The notes beneath the pieces were generated by a model. The model was not told where the DNA came from and ran no database searches. It worked only from the letters and a program-made list of their open reading frames with translations. This document shows positions 43,900 to 53,259 of a DNA stretch of 64,000 bases, in pieces. The position numbers were made by a program, and so were the translations under genes. Source of the stretch: CAITNM01 sp021298215 (GTDB taxonomy: Bacteria; Pseudomonadota; Alphaproteobacteria; Paracaedibacterales; CAITNM01); assembly GCA_046309815.1 (NCBI GenBank), contig JBKCOJ010000006.1, forward strand, positions 4,668 through 68,667, in the 5' to 3' direction. Numbering within the stretch: position 1 is the stretch's first letter; each line of letters opens with the position of its first letter.

Positions 43900-45764
43900 T
43901 CACCCTTAGCGACAGATTCACACAAGGCGGCCAAACCCAACTCCATAAATTCCGCATGATTAAGCAGGTAATGTGGGCTACGTTTAAGGTAAGTATAGGG
44001 ATTTTTCTCTTAAGCTTTGCGTTGCTCGTATATTTAGAACACCCTTGGCAGGACTTTTGGTTAGTTGGAGTATACGCGAAAGCCTCGTTTATGGCCAATT
44101 GTCCATCGACGATTTCGTCATTATTACCGTCTAGCGTGATTTATCATGTGGGAGACCCTCAAGGGTATTCGGTAAGTGATTATACGATTATGCATTCAGA
44201 TGTTGTGTTAAGGATGTTGGACTATATCAGCCTGTCTCTTATCAAAAAGCTACTGCAAAGTGCATTAATCGCCATTGTTGGGTCGGTTCTGGTGTCATGG
44301 TTTTGGGTTCGGATGGGAAGAAAAAAACAAGAATCACAGGTACTTAGTGGCTTTGAGTGCGTGGAGCCAAAGGTCTTAAGAAAGCAAATACTAAAATATG
44401 GAACGTCGTCTTATACCATTGGAGATATTCCTTTACCAAAAAATGCGGAATTTCAGCATATGATGATTACCGGAACGACGGGTTCAGGAAAATCCAACCT
44501 GATTCACCAACTGCTGAAACAAATACGAGAAAAGGGAGATCAAGCCATTGTTATAGATACTACTGGGGGAATCTTTGCACGATTTTTTGATGAAAAAACA
44601 GATATTTTGCTTAATCCTTTAGATGAACGATCAAGTAAGTGGGATATGTGGAGTGAGGTAACAAGTGATTATATTTTGGATGAATTGGCTGAAGCAATGA
44701 TTCCTGAGAACAAATCTTTTGATTCGTTTTGGGCACAAAGTGCTCGGCAGGTGTTTTGTGAATCGGTACGATTTTTAAAACAGAAGAATCAGTGTTCCTA
44801 TCAAGAGCTTATAGATATGACCTTACATCTTTCTTTAAAAGCCTTAAAAGAAAGACTAAATGGAACGGCTGTTGCCTCTATTGTTGATCCGGCTATTGAT
44901 AAAACAGCCTTGAGTGTTCGAGCCTCTCTAGCAAGTAATCTACGCTCCTTCCAAGTCCTTGAGGATGCGATAAAAACAGAAGAAAAAGACGATCAAGGAG
45001 AAAATATCTCTCTGTTACGCTTTTTAAAATATAACAACAAGACATGGACGTTTTTAAGCTGCCAACCTGATCAGCGAGAGTTTCTTAAACCATTATTTTC
45101 AGCGTGGATATCCCTGATGATTAAAGGCATTATGCAACGTTCGGAAGGAGAAGAGGCACGTACCTGGATCATTATTGATGAGCTGGCGTCTTTAAATTCC
45201 CTCCCATCTTTGATGCTAGGTCTCTCCGAAATTCGTAAATATGGTGGGTGCTTTGTCCTAGGCTTTCAAGATCTAAACCAATTAGAAGAAATTTATGGAC
45301 AGGCCAAGACGAAGAGCCTATCGAACTTAACCGGAACCAAAGTCTTATTTAGAAATGTGGATGCAGAAGTAGCTGCACGAGTAGCCAAGTATCTTGGAGA
45401 ACAAGAAAAGCAAGAAGCATCTGAAAGCATTTCCTTTGGTGCACATCAAATGCGTGATGGTGTAAGTCTAAGTAATCAAAAACAAACTAAGCCTGTTATT
45501 TCGGCAAGCCAAATTATGATGCTTAAAGACTTGGAGGCTTATTTAAAATTTCCGGGGAACTTGCCGATAACCAAAATTGCCCTCTCGTATCTTAAACTTA
45601 GTTATAGAACGTTAGTTTTTATCCAGAAAAAGCAAAATAATCAAAAGCAAGAGGTTAAGGAACAAGCAGCTGAAGGTAACTCCGTAGATGAACAGTCTTC
45701 GGCTAGTATTGATCCTCTTTTCGTTGACGTGACTCTAGAAAAAGATAAAACTCTTAATTTATAG
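43896..45764 (+). CDS. traD: TraD, type IV coupling protein
   Basis: A 622-residue coupling ATPase that feeds the DNA-relaxase complex to the channel. It has N-terminal membrane helices (VSIGIFLLSFALLVYLE and LLQSALIAIVGSVLVSWFWV), Walker A TGTTGSGKSN (about 192-201), Walker B WIIIDELASL (about 424-433) and the TrwB/TraD motif GGCFVLGFQDLNQLEEIYG. It is the last transfer gene in the window; no traI relaxase follows. Confidence 0.92.
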   Translation: MITLSDRFTQGGQTQLHKFRMIKQVMWATFKVSIGIFLLSFALLVYLEHPWQDFWLVGVYAKASFMANCPSTISSLLPSSVIYHVGDPQGYSVSDYTIMHSDVVLRMLDYISLSLIKKLLQSALIAIVGSVLVSWFWVRMGRKKQESQVLSGFECVEPKVLRKQILKYGTSSYTIGDIPLPKNAEFQHMMITGTTGSGKSNLIHQLLKQIREKGDQAIVIDTTGGIFARFFDEKTDILLNPLDERSSKWDMWSEVTSDYILDELAEAMIPENKSFDSFWAQSARQVFCESVRFLKQKNQCSYQELIDMTLHLSLKALKERLNGTAVASIVDPAIDKTALSVRASLASNLRSFQVLEDAIKTEEKDDQGENISLLRFLKYNNKTWTFLSCQPDQREFLKPLFSAWISLMIKGIMQRSEGEEARTWIIIDELASLNSLPSLMLGLSEIRKYGGCFVLGFQDLNQLEEIYGQAKTKSLSNLTGTKVLFRNVDAEVAARVAKYLGEQEKQEASESISFGAHQMRDGVSLSNQKQTKPVISASQIMMLKDLEAYLKFPGNLPITKIALSYLKLSYRTLVFIQKKQNNQKQEVKEQAAEGNSVDEQSSASIDPLFVDVTLEKDKTLNL

Positions 45765-45777
45765 AAAGAGTTTCTTT

Positions 45778-46611
45778 TCAAAAGAGGTTTTTAATATCCT
45801 GAAAACGGGCAAGATAGGTTTCGGAAGATTCTAAGTTGGATAGTTGATGTCGTAGCATAATATCCCAGTCTACTTTTAGTTCGGTGATCTGGTGAGTGGA
45901 AATATTCTGCAGACGGCTTGGGTACGCAAGACCTCGGTGCGCAAACTTTGCTTTCAGTATTTCCGTAATCTTAGTCCTATTTTCTTTAAAATCTTGGTAG
46001 GTATTGTAAAGATTTACCACGTCATAAAGATCTCGGGGGCGAGCGCGCTCTGCTAATGCTCGCATTTTTTCAGCAAAAAGTTCAGAAAAACTATAACTTA
46101 AGATCCTACACGCACTTTCTTCGGCATCTGAATAGGTGTGTAGAAGTTTACGTTGTTCCGGCGTGTCTATAAGTTTTTCTTCACCTGATAAATCAAATTT
46201 AATATTGGGGTAAGAACCAGAAATAGAAACAGGGCCTCGGAACGGTAATTTTACTTGCAGAAACTGTCCATGCTTGTCTGGAAACGGAGAGACCTTAATT
46301 CCATCAATATTAATTATTAGCCCAAATGCTGAAAGTACGGTCTCGGCAATCTCTTGTAGCTGACGAAGAATACATCCTGGATCAAGGTTTGCTTGGTCAA
46401 TAATAGTAAAATCTAGGTCTTCACTAAAACGATAATCTGCGATATAGCATTTTTTAATACACGTTCCTCCCTTAAAAACCCATTTTTCTTTAAGGATAGG
46501 ATGCGTGGCAATGCCATAAAGAATCAACCCAAGTACATAATCCTTTTCTACCGTATGGATAGGAAGTTGCCATGCAAGGCTTTTTGTTATGAGTTCCTGT
46601 TTTTCAATCAC
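45778..46611 (-). CDS. abiEii: AbiEii toxin (nucleotidyltransferase) of a type IV toxin-antitoxin pair
   Basis: A 277-residue nucleotidyltransferase-like toxin. Signature motifs are FKGGTCIKK (residues 46-54) and RFSEDLDFTI (61-70), the metal-binding pocket of the DUF1814/AbiEii family, with a later RARPRDLYDVVNLY. AbiE systems cause bacteriostasis, give phage abortive infection and stabilise mobile elements. It overlaps the antitoxin gene by 8 bases. Confidence 0.92.
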   Translation of the reverse strand: MIEKQELITKSLAWQLPIHTVEKDYVLGLILYGIATHPILKEKWVFKGGTCIKKCYIADYRFSEDLDFTIIDQANLDPGCILRQLQEIAETVLSAFGLIINIDGIKVSPFPDKHGQFLQVKLPFRGPVSISGSYPNIKFDLSGEEKLIDTPEQRKLLHTYSDAEESACRILSYSFSELFAEKMRALAERARPRDLYDVVNLYNTYQDFKENRTKITEILKAKFAHRGLAYPSRLQNISTHQITELKVDWDIMLRHQLSNLESSETYLARFQDIKNLF

Positions 46612-47404
46612 GTTTTATCAATCCTTCAGGTATATATAAATTCCAGCGCTTATTCACTTTAGGGCAAGGTAGCTGAGGTGCGATTTTTGATAATCCTTTA
46701 CTAATTGATTTCTTACAAATAGATACGACTTTGTCGTCTTGTATTCCCAAATGCTCCAGTGCAAAACCAAGACGCTTATAGATAGTTCGATTTGCGATCT
46801 GGTGCGTATATTCAAGCAAGAGATTCGTTTTTTTATGTTCAGAGGACATATAAGCTCTGAGGATATCTAAAAAAGCATTCAAACCGAATAAATCAATGCG
46901 ATGAGCAAAATCAATAACGGTGCGATGAGGATCGCTCATCGTAATTTTATGATTATTGTCCCAAATAGTTTTGAGGCCAAACATGGCCGACTCAGGGATA
47001 TGTGTCAACATAAATTCCTGTTTTTCGAAATGAACCTCTTTTGACTTAAGATTCTTGGTTGTAAAATACCAGGTTTTGTTAAAAAGCTGTTCCGTAAGCC
47101 CCCAGTGTTGTGCTGCCGTCCACCCTCCTATGTATCCTTTATCAAAAAGACGTGTGGCAATGAGAAGAGGAGACTCTAATGCTTCTTCTGGAGTAGTTGC
47201 AGTAGCCGGTACAGAAATATACGTACCTGACTTAATTTTTTTGAGCCAGCCAGATTTGGAATATGACCATAAAAGCCACTGTGCTTTACGGCGCGGCAGA
47301 CTTAAGATGTGCACCGTATCATCAATGGTAATAATGGACTTTGTTTGAGACAGTAATTGTCCCAACTGTTGCCGTCGCTGTGAAGAAATTCCTAACAATT
47401 TCAT
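46604..47404 (-). CDS. abiEi: AbiEi antitoxin/transcriptional regulator
   Basis: A 266-residue AbiEi-type antitoxin. The N-terminal winged helix (ITIDDTVHILSLPRRKAQWLLWSYSKSGWLKKIKSGTYISVP) is followed by the family core (SPLLIATRLFDKGYIGGWTAAQHWGLTEQ and MSDPHRTVIDFAHRI). It represses the operon and counters AbiEii at the level of expression and activity. Both genes are intact. Confidence 0.9.
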   Translation of the reverse strand: MKLLGISSQRRQQLGQLLSQTKSIITIDDTVHILSLPRRKAQWLLWSYSKSGWLKKIKSGTYISVPATATTPEEALESPLLIATRLFDKGYIGGWTAAQHWGLTEQLFNKTWYFTTKNLKSKEVHFEKQEFMLTHIPESAMFGLKTIWDNNHKITMSDPHRTVIDFAHRIDLFGLNAFLDILRAYMSSEHKKTNLLLEYTHQIANRTIYKRLGFALEHLGIQDDKVVSICKKSISKGLSKIAPQLPCPKVNKRWNLYIPEGLIKRD

Positions 47405-47537
47405 GGTACATTAAAACTATCATATAATAATAAATATGTAAACTATTAGAAGATAAAATATACCATACTATTTCCCTTATTGAAACTAAGGCATGTTATA
47501 GAATGCGTATATCTAAGGAACCTCAGGCAAGGATTTA

Positions 47538-47816
47538 CTATAGACAATGCGTCTCCATCAATTCATCTAGTAAAGGATTTAATTCTGTTGAAGGTATGAT
47601 GCGAGCAGCTTCTCGTGCCGGCCATATTTTTAAAACTAATGTTTTTCCACCAGTGCGTATTACCCTCTCGCGTCCAACAATCCAGGTTGGTACATTCAGC
47701 TCATTTACTTTAGCAAACATTAGTCGAGCATAATCCTCAAGTTGGCTTTCTTCATCACCATCCGCAAAAATGAGCATTGCTGTGATTGCACCACATTTTG
47801 CACATGGCATAACCAT
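47538..47816 (-). CDS. Conserved-looking small protein with a Cys-x-x-Cys motif, probably a remnant
   Basis: The 92-residue frame reads VMPCAKCGAITAMLIFADGDEESQLEDYARLMFAKV and then a strand-rich part ending in NPLLDELMETHCL. It is protein-like and may bind a metal through CAKC. No ribosome binding site is evident, and the flanking bases (47817-48150) look like decayed coding sequence on the same strand, so it may be a surviving piece. The function is unknown. Confidence 0.5.
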   Translation of the reverse strand: MVMPCAKCGAITAMLIFADGDEESQLEDYARLMFAKVNELNVPTWIVGRERVIRTGGKTLVLKIWPAREAARIIPSTELNPLLDELMETHCL

Positions 47817-47985
47817 TGATTTAATCAGATGGTCTTCTTGCTATACTTTGTAAGGAGGAGGTTGCGGGGATGATGCTCCAAATAGTACATCGGCTCGTTG
47901 ATAAAGTCCTTGAAAAAAAGGGTTCAATAATTTCTCTTCGCTTTTGCGTCATGGGATCATCAGGATCACCAGCTATGTGCGAATC

Positions 47986-48150
47986 CTATTGTGTTTTTTC
48001 TTGAGAATAGCGCACGATCACCATTCTGCCTAATTCACCTAAGTATTGATGCCTAAACACATAAGCCACATAACTTTCTGAGGTGATAGCTGAGTGCATA
48101 GTCACATCTTTTGGCAGTATAAGAGGGTTCGCTTTAAGACCTTTGAACTA
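47986..48150 (-). pseudogene. Start-less coding remnant
   Basis: A minus-strand frame of about 52 codons (GLKANPLILPKDVTMHSAITSESYVAYVFRHQYLGEL...) ends at a TAG at 47986. Shifting frame, protein-like pieces continue toward 47816. This suggests one or two genes broken by stops and indels. The parent family was not identified. Confidence 0.4.
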
Positions 48151-48170
48151 TATCTTCCATTCTATCTTTT

Positions 48171-48383
48171 TTACTCATTTGTACGACTCTTCTTAAAACG
48201 TTTGTCATAAAGGCTTCGAATAAAATCTGGTAGAGGTTCTTTCCAGGGTTCTTGGCGATGATTATCATAACCGCCGAATTTCTTAGGATTTAACCCTAAT
48301 TCCTTAGCCATTTGAATAATGTCGTCAGAAAGCCGATGTCGTTTTTTAGCGATAGCCCAAAGTTCTGGTTTCTTTTTTTTCAT
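48171..48383 (-). CDS. Small conserved-type hypothetical protein
   Basis: A 70-residue basic protein from the ATG at 48383 (MKKKKPELWAIAKKRHRLSD...ELGLNPKKFGGYDNH...PLPDFIRSLYDKRFKK). The lack of repeats and the regular helix pattern make it look like a real cytoplasmic protein. No function is proposed. It lies beside decayed sequence. Confidence 0.55.
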   Translation of the reverse strand: MKKKKPELWAIAKKRHRLSDDIIQMAKELGLNPKKFGGYDNHRQEPWKEPLPDFIRSLYDKRFKKSRTNE

Positions 48384-48395
48384 GGGATAATGCAC

Positions 48396-48962
48396 AAGCC
48401 TTTGTCGCTCTTATAGTACAATTATCATGGATACCACTCAGATTAAAGTCTTTAAAAATGGACTTTGTAAATTTTTGACAATCAACCATGATGTTAACAT
48501 ATACCATTAGTTGCTAATTGTTTAAGGGTATGCGGACTATTAATAAGTTAATCCTACAGTGTTATAAATCCTGCTTTCAAGCTTGGCCAAGAAGTTGTCG
48601 AAGAATATTGGTCAACCCTAGGTCTCCCGTTTAGAAGACCGTTAAAATAGTGAAGAAACTCACCACAAACATCTCCTATGATAAATTTGTAGATAATTGG
48701 AGAAAATATCATGTAATACCACTCCTAACAAAACTTGTTATTTAGAAGACACAAGGAGGAGGTATTAAATCCATCTCGCTTAACTACATGAAATTCAGAA
48801 CTTTATGGTTAATTAAGGTGTATGCTAAAAGTACTGTAAATGTTATTTAGTAAATTTTAAGTGTAATTGTTTTAGTTGTGTGAATCGCGAAGGTTGTTAG
48901 TCCTTCTGCTGGTTTCTCTTTTTTTCAATTAAGTTTAAGTAAAAGTACATAGAAAATATAAA
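48396..48962. other. AT-rich intergenic stretch before the LuxR-type gene
   Basis: No complete gene. A short plus-strand open piece near 48570-48650 (FKLGQEVVEEYWSTLGLPFRRPLK) may be a remnant. The region must contain the regulator's promoter; no clear lux-box-like dyad was found by eye. Confidence 0.35.
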
Positions 48963-49664
48963 ATGTTAAAACAAAAAATTCAACATATAATAGAAAGGGT
49001 AAATATTTCTTTTTCTTCTGGTAAAGACATTTTTGGTATTTTGCAAGATATTTGCCAGGATTTTTATCTACATGATATTTCGTTATCTATCTTTTTTGGG
49101 GAAGAAAGGATCTCTGATTCTTTTTTTCTATATAGTACATACAAACCTAAATGGATACAGCATTATAAAGACCAACAATATTATTTGTGTGATCCTCTTT
49201 TTTCTTCTTTACAAAAAATAAGTATTCCTTTTGAGTGGGATATTCAAGACTTTAAAGATCTCTTACCTCTTCAACAAAAGTTAATGGAGGAGGCATATAG
49301 TTTTGGGATAAAATCTGGCACGACTATACCGTTACTTCCCCAGACAACGTTTCATGGATTTTTAACGGTATTAAACCAGACAGCACTACATCCAGATATC
49401 TTATATGTTCTTTCTTTAGTGGGAAATATTTGTACACAAAAAATTATAGAACTAAAGAAAAGTGAAGGACTAAAGATACTAACAACGAGAGAAATTGATA
49501 TACTCCTTCAAAAATCACAAGGATTAACGATAAAAAATATTGGAAAAAAATTAAAAATATCTCCATCTACTACTGCTTTTCATCTGGCAAATATTCGTAA
49601 GAAATTACGAGCACAAACGACGGAGAACGCTGTTTTAAAATTTACGATGCTTAATAAAGGTTAA
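48963..49664 (+). CDS. LuxR-type (autoinducer-binding) transcriptional regulator
   Basis: A 233-residue quorum-sensing type regulator. The ligand domain has the signature W64-x3-Y68 and D77-P78 (KWIQHYKDQQYYLCDP) and FGIKSGTTIPL, which contact acyl-homoserine-lactone-like signals in known LuxR proteins. The C-terminal LuxR helix-turn-helix is LTTREIDILLQKSQGLTIKNIGKKLKISPSTTAFHLANIRKKL. No luxI synthase is in the window, so it looks like a solo that may read signals from others. It lies about 5 kb from the biosynthetic operon; a regulatory link is only a guess. Confidence 0.88.
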   Translation: MLKQKIQHIIERVNISFSSGKDIFGILQDICQDFYLHDISLSIFFGEERISDSFFLYSTYKPKWIQHYKDQQYYLCDPLFSSLQKISIPFEWDIQDFKDLLPLQQKLMEEAYSFGIKSGTTIPLLPQTTFHGFLTVLNQTALHPDILYVLSLVGNICTQKIIELKKSEGLKILTTREIDILLQKSQGLTIKNIGKKLKISPSTTAFHLANIRKKLRAQTTENAVLKFTMLNKG

Positions 49665-49863
49665 TTTTAAAACCTCACACTTGATCCAAAAACTAATAGC
49701 AAAAGATTAGTTTTTTAAGAAATAAACTCAGAAAAACAACGAGATGATATCACTGAAGAGATTTTTTTTAGAAAGTGATGATAGATAAAATAGAAAATTT
49801 TATTGTTTTCATAATTAGTTTTAGCTAAATATGCATATATTATAGAGTAATGAGGAAGGCGTT

Positions 49864-50421
49864 TTGCATCATTGTTCACAAACCATATATGGAACAACAA
49901 TTGTCGCCATAAGAGATCAGAAAAAAGTTGTGATGGCAGGGGACGGTCAAGTTACTCAAGGATCTCAAGTCATGAAAGGAAATGCAAGAAAAATCCGTCG
50001 TATTGGAGGAGAAAAAGTTCTTACCGGCTTTGCTGGAGCAACTGCAGATGCTTTTGCTCTGCTTGAAAGATTAGAAGCAAAATTAAACCAGCATCCCGAT
50101 CAGCTAGCACGTGCTTGTGTAGAAATGGCAAAAGATTGGAGAATGGATCGATATCTAAGACGTCTGGAAGCCATGATGATTGTAGCAGATGTACAAAAGA
50201 CCTTTTTGATGACAGGAAATGGCGATGTTATTGAACCAGATGATCAGGTTATTGCTATTGGATCAGGGGGAGGTTTTGCTTTAGCAGCAGCTAAAGGAAT
50301 GCTAGCAGTATCTCAAGAAGAAAAAGATGCGGAGTTTGTCGCTAAACGTGCTCTTGAAATTGCTGCCGATCTTTGTATATATACGAATCATCAAATTATT
50401 GTGGAAACATTAAACATATGA
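49864..50421 (+). CDS. hslV: HslV, protease subunit of the HslVU (ClpQY) complex
   Basis: A 185-residue threonine peptidase. The mature N-terminus should begin at the Thr in YGTTIVAIRDQKKVVMAGDGQVT, after removal of about ten residues. GNARKIRRI, FAGATADAF and AIGSGGGFALAAAKG are standard. TTG at 49864 is taken as the start because GAGGAAGG precedes it and no ATG is available. It forms a two-ring core capped by HslU. ATGA overlap with hslU. Confidence 0.95.
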   Translation: MHHCSQTIYGTTIVAIRDQKKVVMAGDGQVTQGSQVMKGNARKIRRIGGEKVLTGFAGATADAFALLERLEAKLNQHPDQLARACVEMAKDWRMDRYLRRLEAMMIVADVQKTFLMTGNGDVIEPDDQVIAIGSGGGFALAAAKGMLAVSQEEKDAEFVAKRALEIAADLCIYTNHQIIVETLNI

Positions 50422-51725
50422 ATCAGCTTACACCCAGAGAAATTGTCATTGAATTGGATCGTTTTATTGTTGGTCAACAAGAAGCGAAAAGAGCAGTCGC
50501 TATAGCGTTACGGAATCGATGGAGGAGAACGCAGTTACCAGCCGATTTAATGGATGAAGTTTTACCAAAAAATATCCTCATGATTGGTCCAACAGGAGTA
50601 GGTAAAACAGAGATTGCACGTCGTCTTGCAAAACTTGCTCAAGCTCCTTTTATTAAAATTGAAGCGACAAAATTTACCGAGATTGGCTATGTGGGAAGGG
50701 ACGTTGAGCAAATTGTTAGAGACTTGGTAGAAATTAGCATACAGATGCAACGAGAACGGGCGCGTTTAGAGGTACAAGAACGTGCAAAGAGTATTGTTGA
50801 AGAAAAGATATTGGATGCGTTAGTGGGGGTGTCAGCAACACCAGACACACGTCATACGTTTCGAAGTAAATTGAGCACTGGTGAGTTGGACGAAAAACAA
50901 ATAGATATTGAAGTCCGTGATAATGCTAACGCTTTACCGACATTTGATGTACCTGGTATGCCTGGAGCACAAATGGGGATGGTTAATTTAAATGACGTTT
51001 TTGGAAAGGTGCTAGCTCAAAAAACAAAAACACGAAATGTTACCGTTCATGAAGCTCGTAAAATTTTACTTACGGAAGAAGCAGATAAATTATTAGATCA
51101 AGAAAGAATTATTTCCGATGCTATTCAATATGTTGAGCAAAATGGAATCGTTTTTCTTGATGAAATCGATAAGATTTGTGCACGCAGTGACCTCAGAGGA
51201 GGCGATGTTAGCCGTGAAGGCGTACAACGCGATCTTTTACCTCTAATTGAAGGTACAACAGTTTCTACAAAGTACGGACCTGTAAAAACGGATCATATTT
51301 TATTTATCACAAGTGGGGCATTTCATGTTGCTAAGCCATCTGATTTATTACCGGAGTTACAAGGACGTTTGCCAATTAGAGTAGAACTAAATGCCTTGAC
51401 AAAAGAGGATTTAATTCGGATTTTAAGGGAACCAGAAGCGAATTTGATTCGCCAATCTCTTGCCTTGATGGAAACGGAAAACGTTCAATTAGAATTTACC
51501 TCTGATGCTATTGAGGCAATGGCAGAGTTAGCAGCTAAGGTTAATGAAGAAGTCGAAAATATAGGGGCACGGAGACTACATACGATTCTAGAAAAGGTGA
51601 TAGAAGAGATTAGTTTTGATGCGCCAGAGAGAGCAGGAGAAAAAATCAATATTGATAAAGACTATGTAGAAAACACAGTAAAAGGACTAGTTAAAGACCA
51701 AGAACTCTCGAAATTTATTCTTTAA
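50418..51725 (+). CDS. hslU: HslU, ATPase subunit of the HslVU protease
   Basis: A 435-residue AAA+ unfoldase from the ATG at 50418, which overlaps the hslV stop. Opening motif LTPREIVIELDRFIVGQQEAKRAVAIALRNRWRR, Walker A GPTGVGKTE (about 57-65), pore motif GYVGRDVE and Walker B IVFLDEIDKI are all present, with the intermediate domain between them. It unfolds substrates for HslV. Confidence 0.97.
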   Translation: MNQLTPREIVIELDRFIVGQQEAKRAVAIALRNRWRRTQLPADLMDEVLPKNILMIGPTGVGKTEIARRLAKLAQAPFIKIEATKFTEIGYVGRDVEQIVRDLVEISIQMQRERARLEVQERAKSIVEEKILDALVGVSATPDTRHTFRSKLSTGELDEKQIDIEVRDNANALPTFDVPGMPGAQMGMVNLNDVFGKVLAQKTKTRNVTVHEARKILLTEEADKLLDQERIISDAIQYVEQNGIVFLDEIDKICARSDLRGGDVSREGVQRDLLPLIEGTTVSTKYGPVKTDHILFITSGAFHVAKPSDLLPELQGRLPIRVELNALTKEDLIRILREPEANLIRQSLALMETENVQLEFTSDAIEAMAELAAKVNEEVENIGARRLHTILEKVIEEISFDAPERAGEKINIDKDYVENTVKGLVKDQELSKFIL

Positions 51726-51790
51726 AAGCTTACTGTGAAAAATACAATAGGAAAATGTCTTTATTTTAATATTAGCAAAGGACAAAAAAC

Positions 51791-52153
51791 ATGAAAGAAC
51801 AGACAAAGGAACAAGAGTGTCTTATTAACAAATTTTGTGTTCCTTGTATGGGGGGAGTTCCCCCTCTAACAGAAGACGTTGTTCAACGATATTTAAAAGA
51901 ATTGGCAAATAAATGGGCTTTGAATAAGCAGGGACACCTTCATCGGGAATATATTTTTACGAATTTTATAAACTCTATGAATTTTGCTAATAAAATCGCA
52001 GAACTCGCTGAAAAAGAAGCGCACCATCCTGATTTAACTATTGCTTGGGGAAAATGTGTTGTAGAAATGTGGACACATAAGATAAATGGCTTAACGGAAA
52101 GCGACTTTGTACTAGCTGCAAAAATAGAAAAGTTGGCACATGACCCGTTCTGA
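51791..52153 (+). CDS. Pterin-4a-carbinolamine dehydratase
   Basis: A 120-residue PCD/DCoH-family protein. KWALNKQGHLHREYIFTNFINSMNFANKIAELAEKEAHHPDLTIAWGKCVVEMWTHKINGLTESDFVLAAKI includes the active-site HHP and the H-K-I-x-G-L-T motif. It dehydrates 4a-hydroxytetrahydropterins in folate/pterin recycling. The N-terminus has a few extra residues (CVPCMGGVPPLTEDVV). It overlaps the next gene by 14 bases. Confidence 0.93.
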   Translation: MKEQTKEQECLINKFCVPCMGGVPPLTEDVVQRYLKELANKWALNKQGHLHREYIFTNFINSMNFANKIAELAEKEAHHPDLTIAWGKCVVEMWTHKINGLTESDFVLAAKIEKLAHDPF

Positions 52154-52781
52154 GAAAATATATACGAGTCTGTGTGTAATATTTTCTATTCTCATCGTGG
52201 TAAATAATTTAATTTACCAGAAGTTTGTCACCTTACCAATTCTACCTTTTCATACATTTGAACTCTCCATAGGTGCTATTTTATATCCCTTAACTTTTTT
52301 ACTATCAGATTTAATTGCTGAATTTTATGGTAAAGAACAGGCTACCTTTTGTGTGCGTTTTGCTACGGCGATGAACATAATTGTTGCTATTATTATTTGG
52401 GGAATGGATCACTTACAAGCTACAAGTTGGTCTAAAATAAGTAATGATGAATTTCATAAGATGTTTGGAGCTTATAGTGTCGCTTTTACAGGTTCTGTAC
52501 TAGCATGTTACATAGCGCAACTAATAGACATTAGGATTTATCTTTGGATAAAAAAATTGACTAATAATAAATGGCTTTGGCTTAGGAATAATGGAAGTAC
52601 GGCAATTTCTTTGTTTGTAGATACAAGTGTCGTTATAGGATTTATGATTTTTTTTGATATTTTACCCGTTGAGAGAATGATCCCCTTAATTTTAAATAGC
52701 TATAGTTTTAAGCTCTTTTTTACCTTATGTAATACTCCTTTATTTTATGTATATGTGTGGATTATTAGAAAATTAAAATAA
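52140..52781 (+). CDS. VUT-family (YhhQ-like) queuosine-precursor transporter
   Basis: A 213-residue inner-membrane protein with about six membrane helices. The family traits are the opening SLCVIFSILIVVNNLIYQKFV, GAILYPLTFLLSDLIAEFYGKEQA and AQLIDIRIYLWIKKLT...WLRNNGSTAISLFVDTSVVIGFMIFF. YhhQ takes up queuosine precursors (preQ0/preQ1), which would let a reduced genome salvage tRNA modification. Confidence 0.9.
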   Translation: MTRSEKIYTSLCVIFSILIVVNNLIYQKFVTLPILPFHTFELSIGAILYPLTFLLSDLIAEFYGKEQATFCVRFATAMNIIVAIIIWGMDHLQATSWSKISNDEFHKMFGAYSVAFTGSVLACYIAQLIDIRIYLWIKKLTNNKWLWLRNNGSTAISLFVDTSVVIGFMIFFDILPVERMIPLILNSYSFKLFFTLCNTPLFYVYVWIIRKLK

Positions 52782-52999
52782 TTTCCGTCACTTTTACTCA
52801 GCAGAGATAGGTTATATACGGCTAAAGGCAAAAGGGTTGATATATCAACAGAGACTTTAGTAGGAGTTTTGTGTAACGCATGAGGTGGATTACTTTTGGA
52901 GGGTTGCTCTAGCGAGCGATATTTCTAGTATATGTTACCAAAGTGGATATTTAAATGGTGAAAAGATGCTCGTGTACGAGTTCATGCGGGATGAGACGA

Positions 53000-53259
53000 T
53001 TAAGCAACCTCAGATAGGTAAGATTGAATATACTGCATGCGGGTAAGTCCTTTCAAGTTTCGATGTGGTCTGTAAGTGTTATATTTCACTAAAGACTTGG
53101 TTAGTGCTGCTTGCATGCCTCGCACAGAATCTTCTAAAAGATCAGGTCTATTAAAAATTCTTCCCTAAAGGTGCGATTACCCCGTTCAACCCCACCGTTA
53201 TACTCAGGTTTCTTAGGGGGGATTACCATTCTTTCCTTTATACCTAACTCCCTATCGTA
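53000..53259 (-). pseudogene. Remnant of an integrase-core (DDE) IS transposase, C-terminal end
   Basis: Minus-strand translation gives MVIPPKKPEYNGGVERGNRTFREEF, then after a frameshift RPDLLEDSVRGMQ...KYNTYRPHRNLKGLTPMQYIQSYLSEV. This is the end of a retroviral-type integrase core with the catalytic Glu (NGGVERGN) and the YRPHRNLKGLTP motif, as in IS481/IS3-like transposases. The N-terminal two thirds are missing and the frame is broken. Confidence 0.75.

Noticed and set aside
47055..47348. Plus-strand frame inside abiEi
   Set aside because: Shadow of a well-supported antitoxin gene.
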